Assembly: GCA_003457135.1 (NCBI GenBank)
Contig: DMSQ01000040.1
Location: forward strand, 99,150 to 159,705
Direction of reading: 5' to 3'
Source: Prolixibacteraceae bacterium
Lineage (GTDB): Bacteria > Bacteroidota > Bacteroidia > Bacteroidales > Prolixibacteraceae
Length of the DNA stretch: 60,556 nt
The translations under genes and the position numbers were made by a program. Below, piece by piece: positions 1 to 9,832 of this stretch. The notes under the pieces were generated by a model that worked only from the letters and a program-made list of their open reading frames with translations, made no database searches and was not told the origin of the DNA. Positions within the stretch are counted from its first letter, which is position 1. Each line of letters starts with the position of its first letter.

Positions 1-3000
1 GTTTGTGGTAAGGCAAAATAAAATGTCGAACCTTTATTAGGTTCAGATTCAAGCCAGATTTTTCCTCCAAGCAATTCTGCAAGGTTTTTGGTAATGGCCA
101 AACCTAGTCCGTTGCCTCCGTATTTTCGCGATGGTGATGCTTCAACTTGTCTGAACCGTTCAAAAACCTTGTCGTGAAACTCTTTCGGAATGCCTATGCC
201 AGTATCTTTTACATGAAACCTAATGGTTTGATTCACTAATTTTACGCCAATTTCGATATACCCTTTTTCGGTAAATTTGATGGCATTGCCAACAAAATTG
301 ATGAGTACTTGTTTGATCCGCATTTCATCGCTGGTCAAAATAATATCACTTTTATGAATGTCAGGAGCTAATCTTAATTCAATTTGCTTGGCGCTGGCTT
401 TAAATGAGTATTCTTTCTGAATTTCAACGATCAGTTTTTGAGCCGATAGTTCCTGCTCTACCAGTACAACCTGACCAGCCTCAATTTTTGATATGTCGAG
501 CACATCATTAATAATTGCAAGCAAATTATTTCCACTGGTATTGATCAGGTCGGCAAATTCACTTCTCGATGCAGGATCAAGACCGGATTCGGTCAGCAAA
601 TCGGAAAAACCAAGAATGCTATTCAGCGGTGTTCGGATTTCGTGCGACATATTAGCCAGAAAAGCTGATTTTAACCGGTCACTTTCTTCTGCTTTTTCTT
701 TGGCCGCAATCAGTTCTTTTTCCATTTTCTTCCTGTCGCTGATGTCTTCGCTCAGGATAATGAAATTGGTAATTTTACCTTCCTGGTTTCTGATGGGAGA
801 GATAAGTACTGATTCCCAGTATTTTTCCCTTTTTTTAGTACGGTTCTGGTGTTCTCCCCTCCATTCCTGGCCTGCAAATAGTTTATTCCAGATTTCGATA
901 TAAATTTCATCAGGGGTATGGCCGGCTTTTAAAATCCTGACCACTTTCCCAATTAATTCCTTCCGGGTATAACCCGATACAGAAATAAACTTTTTATTTA
1001 CATATTCAATGACCCCCTGGGTGTTGGTTATGATTACGGAAGCTGGGTTTTGCTCAAGGGCTACCGAAAGTTTCTGGATTTCGAGATCGGCTTTTTTCCG
1101 GTCTGTAATATCTTCTTTGATGGCCATGTAGTTTACAATTTTCCCGGATTCGTCGCGGATAGGCGAAATCAGTACCGACTCCCAGAACAGTTCACCATTG
1201 CGTTTCCGGTTTTGAATTTCGTTCCGGTATTCGTTTCCTTCAGAAATGGTTTTCCAAAGCAGTTCATATTCGTCGGCTGTGGTATATCCCGATTGAAAGA
1301 TACTGGGATTTTTACCTATAATTTCTTCAGTGGTATATCCGGTTATTTCGGTCAATTTCTGATTGATATATTCAATAGTCCCATTGGTGTCAGTAATAAT
1401 GATACTTGCCGGACTTTGCTCGATGCCTTTTGAAAGTTGAATCAGTTTTTGTTCAGTTCGCCGCTCCCTGGTAATGTCGTGGCCAACTCCAACTAAACCA
1501 ATGATTTCGCCGGAATCGTTCGATAATGGAACCTTTGATGTGGAAAAATATTTTTCTTCTCCGTTTGGATTCTTATACATTTCGATTTTATTGATGATAG
1601 GTTTTGCCGATTGTACCACCGACAAATCATCTGGATAGGTTAAATTACCTATACTTAAATCGAATAATTCGAAATCAGTTTTACCGATAACCTCTTTTTC
1701 ATCGTTAAAGCCCATTAGTTCCAGATCTGCTTTGTTCGAAATGATTTTCCTTCCTGATGTATCTTTCACATAAATTAAATCAGGAATGTTGTTGATTAAG
1801 GTTCTTAAAAGAATTCGCTCATCGGCTATTGCTTTCCCGGCTTTTATGCGTTCGCTGATATCACGGACTATGTTCATGACTGCAAGCTGGTTGTTGTAGT
1901 GTATGGGAATAATATTGACATCAACATTTATAACATGTCCGTCTTTATGCCTGACTTCTGTTTCAATATTGACGTGTTTATTCTTTTTCAGCTCATCAAT
2001 TCTTTTGGAAATTGAACGATTCTCTGAGTCCATTTCGAGATCGAATACATTCAATTGTAAAAACTCTTCTTTTGTATAACCCAACATTTCGGATGCGGCT
2101 TTGTTGGCTTCAACAAAATTACTCAAAGTCTGATCTGGATTTATCACAAAGATTGATATCCCATCCTTGTTGGCATCAAAAATGCCATAATATTTCGATT
2201 CACTGTTTTTAAGCGCTTCGTCGAAAAGTTTCCGTTCGGTGATGTCGCGGATAACACTTACAAGAAAGTATTTTTCATGAGTTTCAACCGGATAAAAAGT
2301 GGTCTCAATGAATCGTAACTGGCCTTTTTTATTCCTGATTTTTCGTTCGGTTGGTTCCTCAAATGATTCTGACAAACGTGAGTTGAGCATTTGCTCCATG
2401 TTTCCCTTTAAAAATTCAAATGATTCCTGATTTTTCTCGTTCAGTAATGCTAATTCAAAATGAAAATCCCAGATGGGAATTCCGATACAGTCTTTTTTGC
2501 TGAAACCTGTTATATTCTCAAGGCTATGGTTCATCTCAACAATTAAACCCTGATCATTGGTGATTAAAATGCCATCAGCAGACTTTTCGATCACAGCACG
2601 AAATTTTTCTTCACTTTCAGCTAAAGCTTTTTCTGTCGGCTTTCTATCTGTTATGCCGTTATCGATACCTCTTTCTTTCCTGTTAAGTTGGCTTAATTTT
2701 AATAAAGTTTGCAATTGAAGTTTAAGCATGATTTCATCAACCGGAAATTTCAGGATTACATCGGCATGCGATTCTTCAATATCATGGGCGATATTTTGAA
2801 TATCCTGTTCTGTTCCGGTTAGTATCACCGGAATGTGCTTCGTCAGATGATTTAACTTCAGTTCTTGTGAGATTTCAGCGCCTTTTGTATCTGACAGCTC
2901 CAGATGAATAAAAATGATATCAACTTTTTCTCTGGCAGCCAATGGTAAAATGCCCAATCCGGAATCAGTTTGCAAAATTTTTGCATGCTGATCGAACTTA

Positions 3001-3065
3001 AGCAGAAAATTCTTCAAAACAGCTATATTGGCATGACTTGAATCAGCAATCAGGTACTTTCTCAT
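1..3065 (-). CDS. Multi-PAS sensor histidine kinase with pseudo-receiver (partial)
   Basis: The gene starts with ATG at 3065 and runs off the left edge still open after about 1021 codons. From the N terminus it shows a CheY-like domain (about residues 1-120), five PAS modules (roughly 150-275, 283-402, 418-530, 545-650 and 665-775, each closed by a D/E-I-(T/S)-x-R motif), a HisKA dimerisation domain with MSHEIRTP (His about 808), and a HATPase domain with N box NAIKF (about 927), DTGIGIP (about 954) and GNGLGLAI (about 985). The receiver-like domain has His in VDIIFIHLEL where the phospho-accepting Asp should be, and DSS instead of an acidic pair near its start, so it probably cannot be phosphorylated. 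Likely a cytoplasmic sensor, since no membrane segment is seen. It lies 6 bases downstream of another kinase gene and is probably co-transcribed with it. A further receiver may follow beyond the edge. Signal and partner are unknown. Confidence 0.88.
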   Translation of the reverse strand, partial: MRKYLIADSSHANIAVLKNFLLKFDQHAKILQTDSGLGILPLAAREKVDIIFIHLELSDTKGAEISQELKLNHLTKHIPVILTGTEQDIQNIAHDIEESHADVILKFPVDEIMLKLQLQTLLKLSQLNRKERGIDNGITDRKPTEKALAESEEKFRAVIEKSADGILITNDQGLIVEMNHSLENITGFSKKDCIGIPIWDFHFELALLNEKNQESFEFLKGNMEQMLNSRLSESFEEPTERKIRNKKGQLRFIETTFYPVETHEKYFLVSVIRDITERKLFDEALKNSESKYYGIFDANKDGISIFVINPDQTLSNFVEANKAASEMLGYTKEEFLQLNVFDLEMDSENRSISKRIDELKKNKHVNIETEVRHKDGHVINVDVNIIPIHYNNQLAVMNIVRDISERIKAGKAIADERILLRTLINNIPDLIYVKDTSGRKIISNKADLELMGFNDEKEVIGKTDFELFDLSIGNLTYPDDLSVVQSAKPIINKIEMYKNPNGEEKYFSTSKVPLSNDSGEIIGLVGVGHDITRERRTEQKLIQLSKGIEQSPASIIITDTNGTIEYINQKLTEITGYTTEEIIGKNPSIFQSGYTTADEYELLWKTISEGNEYRNEIQNRKRNGELFWESVLISPIRDESGKIVNYMAIKEDITDRKKADLEIQKLSVALEQNPASVIITNTQGVIEYVNKKFISVSGYTRKELIGKVVRILKAGHTPDEIYIEIWNKLFAGQEWRGEHQNRTKKREKYWESVLISPIRNQEGKITNFIILSEDISDRKKMEKELIAAKEKAEESDRLKSAFLANMSHEIRTPLNSILGFSDLLTESGLDPASRSEFADLINTSGNNLLAIINDVLDISKIEAGQVVLVEQELSAQKLIVEIQKEYSFKASAKQIELRLAPDIHKSDIILTSDEMRIKQVLINFVGNAIKFTEKGYIEIGVKLVNQTIRFHVKDTGIGIPKEFHDKVFERFRQVEASPSRKYGGNGLGLAITKNLAELLGGKIWLESEPNKGSTFYFALPQ

Positions 3066-3071
3066 ACTTTT

Positions 3072-4238
3072 TTATTCTAATAACCCAGTTTTACTTTGTG
3101 GCAAACTAAAGGTAAATGTACTGCCGTTTCCGGGAGCGCTTTCGACCCAAATTTTTCCTCCATGATTTTCAATAAAATCTTTGCACAAAATCAGCCCTAA
3201 GCCTGTTCCCTGTTCATTTTCGGTTCCAAGTGTATTTTTTGGTTTGTCAATATCAAAAATAGTCGCCAATTTATTTTCTGAAATCCCTATACCATTGTCA
3301 GTAATGCATGTAAGTATTTCCTGATCTTGTTCAACGATGGTAATACTAATTTTTCCTTTTTTATTGGTAAATTTAATCGCATTCGAAATCAGGTTCCTAA
3401 GCACGAGATCAATCATATTCCGGTCAGCAAAAATGTAAAAGGTCTTTTGCTTATTAAAGCTAACATGTAATTCTTTATTCTGTATGGCGCTTTCAGCCAG
3501 TATTAACGATTCTGAAACTTGTTTGTTCAGATTGAGCCATTCCGGATTAAAGTTTTTGCCTTTAGTTTGGTTTTTTGACCAAAGGAGTAAGTTTTCGACT
3601 AATTTGAATGCATGGGTTCCAGCGCTTTCAATGGTTTTTAATCCTTTGATAAAAGTTGCGTCATCGAGGTCGTTATAGTTTTTCAGCATTAATTCCGAGA
3701 ATCCCATGATGGCGTTAAACGGACTTTTCAGGTCGTGCGCAATAATCGAAAAAAACTTGTCTTTGGTGATGTTCAGTTTCTGCAATTCTTTTGACTGCTC
3801 TTCCTGAAGTAATTCAGCTTCTTTGCGCCTGGTTATTTCGGTAATATACGCTATGTAGCCAATAATTTCCTTGCTCTCATTTATTGTTGGAAGGATGAAG
3901 CATTCAAGATAACAGATACCTTCTCTGGAGGTTTGATATAATTGCCGGCTTCTGACCAAATCAAAATCAAACTTGAATTCATAATGGGCTGTTTCTCCTG
4001 ATTTGAGATGGTCAATCGCATATTGAGGTAAGTTTGGATCAGCAAATAAGTTAAATCCAACAACTTCTTCCATATTATTGATTCCAAACAAATCAAGACA
4101 GGCCTGATTAACTTCCTGCAATGTGCCGTTTGCATCATACAATTCGATTGAGATTGGAGATTGCCTGAAAATATCAATATACGTTGGACATTTCAAATTT
4201 AAACTGATATTCATTTCTTTTCTGATTTCAGCATTCAT
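3072..4238 (-). CDS. PAS-domain sensor histidine kinase
   Basis: A 388-residue kinase. A PAS domain spans about 20-138, ending in YITEITRRKEA. A coiled linker leads to HisKA with FFSIIAHDLKSPF (phospho-accepting His 168), then HATPase_c with N box NLISNAIKF (Asn 286), TDNGIGIS (Asp 314) and GTGLGL (344-349). No transmembrane segment or receiver is visible, so it probably senses a cytoplasmic cue and passes phosphate to a regulator encoded elsewhere. The start at 4238 gives a nine-residue leader before a second Met, which could also be the start. Six bases separate its stop from the next kinase, suggesting an operon of two kinases with no response regulator inside the window. Family assignment is firm; signal and target are not known. 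Confidence 0.9.
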   Translation of the reverse strand: MNAEIRKEMNISLNLKCPTYIDIFRQSPISIELYDANGTLQEVNQACLDLFGINNMEEVVGFNLFADPNLPQYAIDHLKSGETAHYEFKFDFDLVRSRQLYQTSREGICYLECFILPTINESKEIIGYIAYITEITRRKEAELLQEEQSKELQKLNITKDKFFSIIAHDLKSPFNAIMGFSELMLKNYNDLDDATFIKGLKTIESAGTHAFKLVENLLLWSKNQTKGKNFNPEWLNLNKQVSESLILAESAIQNKELHVSFNKQKTFYIFADRNMIDLVLRNLISNAIKFTNKKGKISITIVEQDQEILTCITDNGIGISENKLATIFDIDKPKNTLGTENEQGTGLGLILCKDFIENHGGKIWVESAPGNGSTFTFSLPQSKTGLLE

Positions 4239-4388
4239 ACTTTAAATTGTAATTAAGAAATAAATCATCTGAAACTACCCGAATAAGTAGTGTGGCTTAT
4301 AAGTTTAACAAGATACGAATATAAAAATCTTTTGCGTTTTATTTTGATGAATTTTCGTTTTACCCCGAAAGTGAAAGATATAAATTGT

Positions 4389-4396
4389 TATACTTG
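4389..4396 (+). promoter_or_regulatory. Possible -7 box for the GH106 gene
   Basis: TATACTTG matches the Bacteroidota -7 consensus TAnnTTTG with one mismatch, 71 bases before the GH106 start. I see no TTTG -33 box at the usual spacing, so this is tentative. The rest of the 229-base gap between the divergent genes shows nothing else I can name. Confidence 0.3.
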
Positions 4397-4467
4397 TTTA
4401 AGGATACCAACGTATGGAACGACAAAATAAACCAACATTTAATGGTATTAAAAATCCGTTTTGAACA

Positions 4468-7335
4468 ATGAAGAAATATTTTTTTAGCAAATTTATACTG
4501 CAAAATCTGACTGCTTCGCTGGTTGTGTTAGTGGTATCGTTTAGCAATACCTCAGCACAAAATTCAGATCCGCTGCCAGGCTGGCCGCAAATCACCAAAG
4601 AAGCAAAGCCCTGGAGCCGCTGGTGGTGGATGGGCAACAGCGTGAATCCTACCGATCTGAATGCCGTCATGGAAGCCTATTCGAAAGCCGGATTGGGCGG
4701 TTTGGAAATCACCCCGATTTATGGTGTCCACGGTTACGAAGATAAATTTATCCGGTTTCTTTCACCTGAATGGCTTGAAAATTTAAAATACACCCTTCAG
4801 GAAGGCAAACGACTTGATTTGGGAATTGATCTGGCAATGGCTTCAGGATGGCCTTTCGGAGGTTTATGGGTTACACCCGAAGATGCCTGCAAGTATATGA
4901 GTGTGCAATCGTATGCACTGAATGAAGGTGGTCAGCTTCAGGAAAAAGTTACCATGGTTCAGGAGCCGATGTTGCGCTCAATCAGCCGAAAAAACCTGAA
5001 TATTTCCCAACTTAAATATCCGGTCAGCGCCAATGCCGACAGCCTTCAGAGATGGGCAATCGATCAGGTCCGGTATCCGATTGCAATGTCTTTACAGACC
5101 TTAATGGCTTATTCAGATAAAGGGGCCATATTGAACCTGACAACCAGCGTCGGTTCTGAAGGAAAGCTCAACTGGACAGCCCCTGCCGGAAACTGGAAAT
5201 TATTTGCTGTTTTCGAAGGCTGGCATGGCAAAATGGTCGAACGTGCCGGACCGGGCGGAGAAGGCGATGTGATTGATCACTTTTCGGCCAATGCGATTGA
5301 TAATTATCTCGGCCATTTTACGAATTCATTTAAAGGTCACGATCTGAGCGGTTTGCGCGCCTACTTTAACGACTCCTACGAAGTTGACGATGCGCGTGGC
5401 GAAGCGAATTTTACGCCGCTTTTATTCAGCGAATTTCAGAAACGACGTGGCTACGACCTTCGTGAATACCTCCCGGCTTTGTTGGGTCAGGACGTTGAAG
5501 AATACAATCAGCGTGTTTTATGCGACTACCGCGAAACCATTTCTGACCTGATCCTTGAAAATTACACCAAACGCTGGCACGATTGGGCAGTGAAAGGCGG
5601 AAAGATTATCCGTAATCAGGCACACGGAGCACCGGCCAATATTCTGGATTTATACGCTTCTGCCGACATTCCTGAAACCGAAGGCGAGGATATCGTAAAA
5701 GTTAAAACGGCTTCATCTGTGGCCCATGTCACAGGCAAAAAACTGGCTTCGTCCGAATCGGCAACCTGGCTGAAAGACCATTTCGAAGCTTCGCTTGGAG
5801 ACGTGAAACATGCTGTTGACTTATTCTTCCTGGCCGGTATTAACCATGTTTTTTACCATGGAACAACTTTCTCGCCTCAAAATGCTCCCTGGCCTGGCTG
5901 GATGTTTTATGCTGCGGTACATTTTGGTCCAACCAATACATTCTGGAACGATTTCGCAACCTTAAATACCTACATTGCCCGGTCTCAGTCGTTTTTACAG
6001 GCCGGAAAATCCGACAATGATATTCTTTTGTATTACCCTATTTCAGACGAATATGCTGTTCGGGGCCGCTCGCTTTTGCTGCATTTTGATGGTGCGTCCA
6101 AAGGTTCTTCGGTTCGCCTTACTGCCGAATACTTATTCCGGAAAGGATATGCTTTCGATTATATTTCTGATCGGCAGATTCCTGGACTGACCAATAGTTC
6201 AGGCCAAATCCTCACAGGAGGTACCAGCTACCAGACTATTTTGCTGCCAACAGTCAAACTGATACCGCTCGAAACTTTCGAAAAAATGATTGATCTGGCC
6301 AAAATGGGCGCAACGGTGTTAATGGAACAATTGCCTGTTGATGTGCCCGGATTAGGAAAATTGGATAAGCGTTCGACTAAATTCCAGAATTTGAAAAAGA
6401 CTTTAAAAATGGAACAGGTTTCAGGAACAGTCAGGAAAGCCAAAGTTGGCAAGGGTCAGATTCTTGTTGGCAATTTATCTGATCTACTTGCGAATGTCAG
6501 AATTCGCCGCGAAGCTATGTTCGATCAGGGATTGCAGTGTATCCGGCGAACCGATGGCAGCACTACTGCCTATTTTATTGCCAACCGAGGAACTGAAACT
6601 ATTGACGGCATGGTTCCATTACATACCAAAATCGGGTCAGCCGTTTTGTACAACCCTATGAATGGTGACTTTGGCACGACTATGAACACAACCTCCGGCG
6701 AAATCAGCAAAGTTTATCTTCAACTGAAACCCGGTGAAAGTTGCCTGGTCCAGGTTTTTCCCGGAAAAGTAGTCGCTACTGAATATCCATTACTCAAAGC
6801 TTCAGCCGAAAAAAGAGCGCTAATCAACGAATGGACACTAACTTTCGTGAGCGGTGGACCCGAACTTCCGCAGTCGATAAAACTTACCCAATTAGGTTCG
6901 TGGACTGAATTGGATGGCGACAGTTATAAAGCTTTTTCCGGAACTGCTGTTTACAAAACCACTTTTACATTACCTGCCGGAGCAGCTAAATATTACCGGC
7001 TCGATTTGGGCAAAGTAGCGCATAGCGCACGAATCAAACTTAATGGCAAAGAGCTGAATACTTTGATCAGCACACCATTTTCGGTTGTAATTCCGGCAGC
7101 CGAACTGAAATGGGAAAATATTCTGGAAATTTCGGTGACCAACCTGATGGGCAACCGCATGGCCGATATGGAACGGAAAGGACAACCGTATAAGATTTTC
7201 TATAATGTCAATTTTCCGGCATACAAAGCGGTCAACAGAGGAGCTGATGGCCTGTTCACCACCTCAGGCTGGAAACCACAGGAATCAGGATTAATAGGAC
7301 CGGTTACGCTTACTCCGCTTCGAAGAATAGAATAA
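4468..7335 (+). CDS. GH106 family alpha-L-rhamnosidase
   Basis: A 955-residue secreted protein with a signal peptide (residues 1 to about 30, ending NTSAQN). The region after it, with WSRWWWMGNSV, GLGGLEITPIYG and LDLGIDLAMASGWPFGG, is characteristic of glycoside hydrolase family 106, whose studied members cleave alpha-L-rhamnose from pectic rhamnogalacturonans and other glycans. A long TIM-barrel-type body follows. The C-terminal part (about 780-950) looks like a beta-sandwich carbohydrate-binding fold (YYRLDLGKVAHSARIKLNGKEL). It probably acts in the periplasm or at the cell surface. No SusC/SusD pair lies nearby, so it is not in a canonical polysaccharide-utilisation locus, but a CE15 esterase and rhamnulokinase lie 13-17 kb downstream. 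I could not place catalytic residues with certainty. Confidence 0.88.
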   Translation: MKKYFFSKFILQNLTASLVVLVVSFSNTSAQNSDPLPGWPQITKEAKPWSRWWWMGNSVNPTDLNAVMEAYSKAGLGGLEITPIYGVHGYEDKFIRFLSPEWLENLKYTLQEGKRLDLGIDLAMASGWPFGGLWVTPEDACKYMSVQSYALNEGGQLQEKVTMVQEPMLRSISRKNLNISQLKYPVSANADSLQRWAIDQVRYPIAMSLQTLMAYSDKGAILNLTTSVGSEGKLNWTAPAGNWKLFAVFEGWHGKMVERAGPGGEGDVIDHFSANAIDNYLGHFTNSFKGHDLSGLRAYFNDSYEVDDARGEANFTPLLFSEFQKRRGYDLREYLPALLGQDVEEYNQRVLCDYRETISDLILENYTKRWHDWAVKGGKIIRNQAHGAPANILDLYASADIPETEGEDIVKVKTASSVAHVTGKKLASSESATWLKDHFEASLGDVKHAVDLFFLAGINHVFYHGTTFSPQNAPWPGWMFYAAVHFGPTNTFWNDFATLNTYIARSQSFLQAGKSDNDILLYYPISDEYAVRGRSLLLHFDGASKGSSVRLTAEYLFRKGYAFDYISDRQIPGLTNSSGQILTGGTSYQTILLPTVKLIPLETFEKMIDLAKMGATVLMEQLPVDVPGLGKLDKRSTKFQNLKKTLKMEQVSGTVRKAKVGKGQILVGNLSDLLANVRIRREAMFDQGLQCIRRTDGSTTAYFIANRGTETIDGMVPLHTKIGSAVLYNPMNGDFGTTMNTTSGEISKVYLQLKPGESCLVQVFPGKVVATEYPLLKASAEKRALINEWTLTFVSGGPELPQSIKLTQLGSWTELDGDSYKAFSGTAVYKTTFTLPAGAAKYYRLDLGKVAHSARIKLNGKELNTLISTPFSVVIPAAELKWENILEISVTNLMGNRMADMERKGQPYKIFYNVNFPAYKAVNRGADGLFTTSGWKPQESGLIGPVTLTPLRRIE

Positions 7336-7336
7336 G

Positions 7337-7354
7337 CACATAGAAATCTATGTG
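7337..7354 (+). other. Small perfect hairpin after GH106 gene
   Basis: CACATAG-AAAT-CTATGTG directly follows the GH106 stop codon, and an A-tract follows it. A U-tract on the coding strand is absent, so it is not a standard intrinsic terminator; it may protect the 3' end of the mRNA. The remaining 190 bases before the next gene show nothing else I can identify. Confidence 0.4.
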
Positions 7355-7547
7355 TTAAAAAAAAACTATTCAGGTTCAATGACGGATACTGCGGATGATT
7401 AAGTTTTGTCTGACCTTTTTGCTTGTTGATTTACATCTGAATTAATTTGGTTTAAAACTGGGTGGATTATGCTTTTCAGAAAAGATCGCTGGTAATGATA
7501 AGCCTGTAGTTGGTACTCATCCATAAAAATCTTTTAATCCGAAGAAA

Positions 7548-8789
7548 ATGAATGTGAAGAATTTAATTGGTTTTGTTGTTTTGCTGGCACTAATTTCAGG
7601 ATTGACAAATGTAACTGCTCAGTCGCAGTGGCGTGGCCCAAACCGGGATGGAATTTATCCTGAAACCAATTTATTGAAACAGTGGCCAGCCGAAGGCCCC
7701 AAAATGCTTTGGTCGTTCGAAGGACTGGGAACAGGCCAGGGAAGTGTGGCGGTGGCCAACGAAAAAGTATTTGTTACCGGGATTCCGGATACGCTAACTT
7801 CCGATGGTTATCTTTTTGCCTTCAATGCTCAGGGAAAACTGCTCTGGAAAAAGAACTACGGCAAAGACTGGACGGGTATTTTTCCTGGCGCACGCTCAAC
7901 ACCAATCCTTGTCGGTGATTTGGTTTATGTGGAAAGTGGAAATGGGGCAGTATATTGCCTGAAAGCCGAAACTGGTGAAACCGTTTGGAGTGTAGATTTC
8001 TTTAAAGACCTGAAGGCCGACTCGGTTCAGTTTGGTTTTTCCGAATCTATTCTTATAGATGGAGATAAAATCTATTTTACCCCCGGAGGAAAAGAAAATA
8101 ACCTGATGGCCCTGAACCGGTTCACAGGGCAAAAAATATGGGCAAGTACGGGCTATCAGGAACAAGCTACCTATTGCTCGCCGATCGTGTTCAACCACAA
8201 CGGGCACAAGCTGATAGCCAGTCTCACCGCCTCTTCCATCGTTGGATTGGATGCCATTACCGGTGAAATGTACTGGCGGATTCACCAGTTTCAGGATAAT
8301 AAAATTCACGCAAATACACCGGTTTATTCTGATGGAAACCTGTTTGTTTCAAGCGCCTCGCGGAAAGACAGCTCGGGATTGGTTTCAATCAAACTTTCGC
8401 AGGATGGGAAAAAGGCTGAAATTGCCTGGCGCAATAAGGAATTCATCAACCTGTCGGGCGGCTTTATTTTGAAAGACGGCTGTATCTATGGAGGAGCTTA
8501 CCTGCAACCCAAGTGGTTTTGTATTGATGCCAAAACCGGGCTAACCAAATACATCGCTAAAGAGCTTGGTGGAGGCGCGGTGATTTTTGCCGACGGACTT
8601 TTCTACTGTTATGCCGAAAAGGATGGCGAAATGGCTTTGGCCGAAGGAACTCCAGAACAGTTCCGAATCATCAGCAAATTCAAGGTTCCGCTCGGAACAG
8701 CCCAGCACTGGGCACATCCGGTAATTGTTGATGGAAAATTGTACCTCAGGCACAATGACGCGGTGATGGTTTACGATATCAGACAGTAA
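7548..8789 (+). CDS. Secreted PQQ-binding-like beta-propeller protein
   Basis: 413 residues, with a signal peptide of about 25 residues (cleavage near TAQSQ). The mature part opens with QWRGPNRDGIYPETNLL and then has repeated blades such as LFAFNAQGKLLWKK, YCLKAETGETVWS, MALNRFTGQKIWAS and VGLDAITGEMYWR. These are PQQ-type propeller repeats (BamB/quinoprotein-like). Such proteins in this phylum are often annotated as quinoprotein dehydrogenase-like, but catalytic or PQQ-binding residues cannot be established from sequence alone, so this one may be purely structural or binding. It follows the GH106 gene after 212 bases on the same strand. Its stop sits two bases from the stop of the convergent SPFH gene. 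Substrate unknown. Confidence 0.8.
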   Translation: MNVKNLIGFVVLLALISGLTNVTAQSQWRGPNRDGIYPETNLLKQWPAEGPKMLWSFEGLGTGQGSVAVANEKVFVTGIPDTLTSDGYLFAFNAQGKLLWKKNYGKDWTGIFPGARSTPILVGDLVYVESGNGAVYCLKAETGETVWSVDFFKDLKADSVQFGFSESILIDGDKIYFTPGGKENNLMALNRFTGQKIWASTGYQEQATYCSPIVFNHNGHKLIASLTASSIVGLDAITGEMYWRIHQFQDNKIHANTPVYSDGNLFVSSASRKDSSGLVSIKLSQDGKKAEIAWRNKEFINLSGGFILKDGCIYGGAYLQPKWFCIDAKTGLTKYIAKELGGGAVIFADGLFYCYAEKDGEMALAEGTPEQFRIISKFKVPLGTAQHWAHPVIVDGKLYLRHNDAVMVYDIRQ

Positions 8790-8791
8790 TT

Positions 8792-9688
8792 TTATTTTCC
8801 ATCCACAATAATCGGGCTGCCTTTTTTGCTGTCCATGATTATAAGTTTGGCGTTGGGTGAAGTGGCAATTGCTTTAATCATTTCGTATTGCAGCAACTTA
8901 TCGCTAAGTCCGGTACTTAAAATTTTCTGGTAATCGGCAATACCCTGAGCTTCCACCCTTTTACGTTCGGCCTCCTGTGTTTCTTTCTGGAGTACAAAAG
9001 TCATTTTCTGAGCTTCCTGTTCCGCGTTGATTTTTGATTCGATAGTCGCTTTTACTGATTCCGGAAGTGTTATATTACGAACCAGAAGTTGTTCAAGTAT
9101 TAATCCCCTGCTGGTAAAATCACTTTCGATCGTTTTAAAAATGCGGGCCTGAAATTCATCACGCTTGGTCGAATACAACGCGATTGCATCATAATAGACA
9201 GCATTATCCCGAATTTTTGTCCGGCAGATCGGACGAACAATGACATTCCGGTAATCTGTCCCGATTTCGCTTAATATGCGCGGGGCTTCGTTAGGGATAA
9301 CCTTATAGAGAACAGTAAGGTCGATGATTACTTCGAGTCCGTCGGCTGACAATACCCGAATGGCATCGTCCCCAGCTTGTTGTCCTTCGTCTTGTACTCC
9401 CGACATGGTGTAATTCTGTGTGCGTACATCGAAAGTTACTACTTCAACCAGGGGGTTAATAATATTCAATCCGCTTTCAAGAACATTTTTGTTTACTTTT
9501 CCGAAGAGTTTCTGAACACCGACATCGCCAGGTTCAATTTGTTTAACAGAGGATAAACCTGCACCTACCAGCACAATCAGAAATCCGATAATTTTGATCA
9601 TGGAGCTATATGGCCTGGCAGGCGAATCGTTATTTGCGATCACAAAACCGATTATGATTACAGCAATTCCAAAAAAGATGATAAGCAT
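8792..9688 (-). CDS. SPFH/prohibitin-family membrane protein
   Basis: 298 residues. Two hydrophobic segments at the N terminus (about 2-20 and 31-47) are followed by an SPFH/Band 7 domain (VKQIEPGDVGVQKLFGKV onward) and a charged helical region with NAEQEAQKMTFVLQKETQEA, typical of prohibitin/HflK-HflC relatives. These form membrane-anchored ring or cage assemblies that organise membrane microdomains or regulate FtsH protease. There is no FtsH or NfeD neighbour here, so a specific role is not implied. It is monocistronic, between convergent and same-strand neighbours. A separate flotillin-like gene of the FloA type lies at 28.3 kb. Confidence 0.87.
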   Translation of the reverse strand: MLIIFFGIAVIIIGFVIANNDSPARPYSSMIKIIGFLIVLVGAGLSSVKQIEPGDVGVQKLFGKVNKNVLESGLNIINPLVEVVTFDVRTQNYTMSGVQDEGQQAGDDAIRVLSADGLEVIIDLTVLYKVIPNEAPRILSEIGTDYRNVIVRPICRTKIRDNAVYYDAIALYSTKRDEFQARIFKTIESDFTSRGLILEQLLVRNITLPESVKATIESKINAEQEAQKMTFVLQKETQEAERKRVEAQGIADYQKILSTGLSDKLLQYEMIKAIATSPNAKLIIMDSKKGSPIIVDGK

Positions 9689-9832
9689 ATCATATAAATT
9701 TTAAAGGTTAGAAATCAAACTCGTATATAATTGGTAAATATACAAGATATAAAGCTCATTTGAATAATGTAAGTGGGTTCATTTCAGGAATAAAATGGCC
9801 ATTGCAAATTGTTCTGTAAGCAAGGAATTTGG

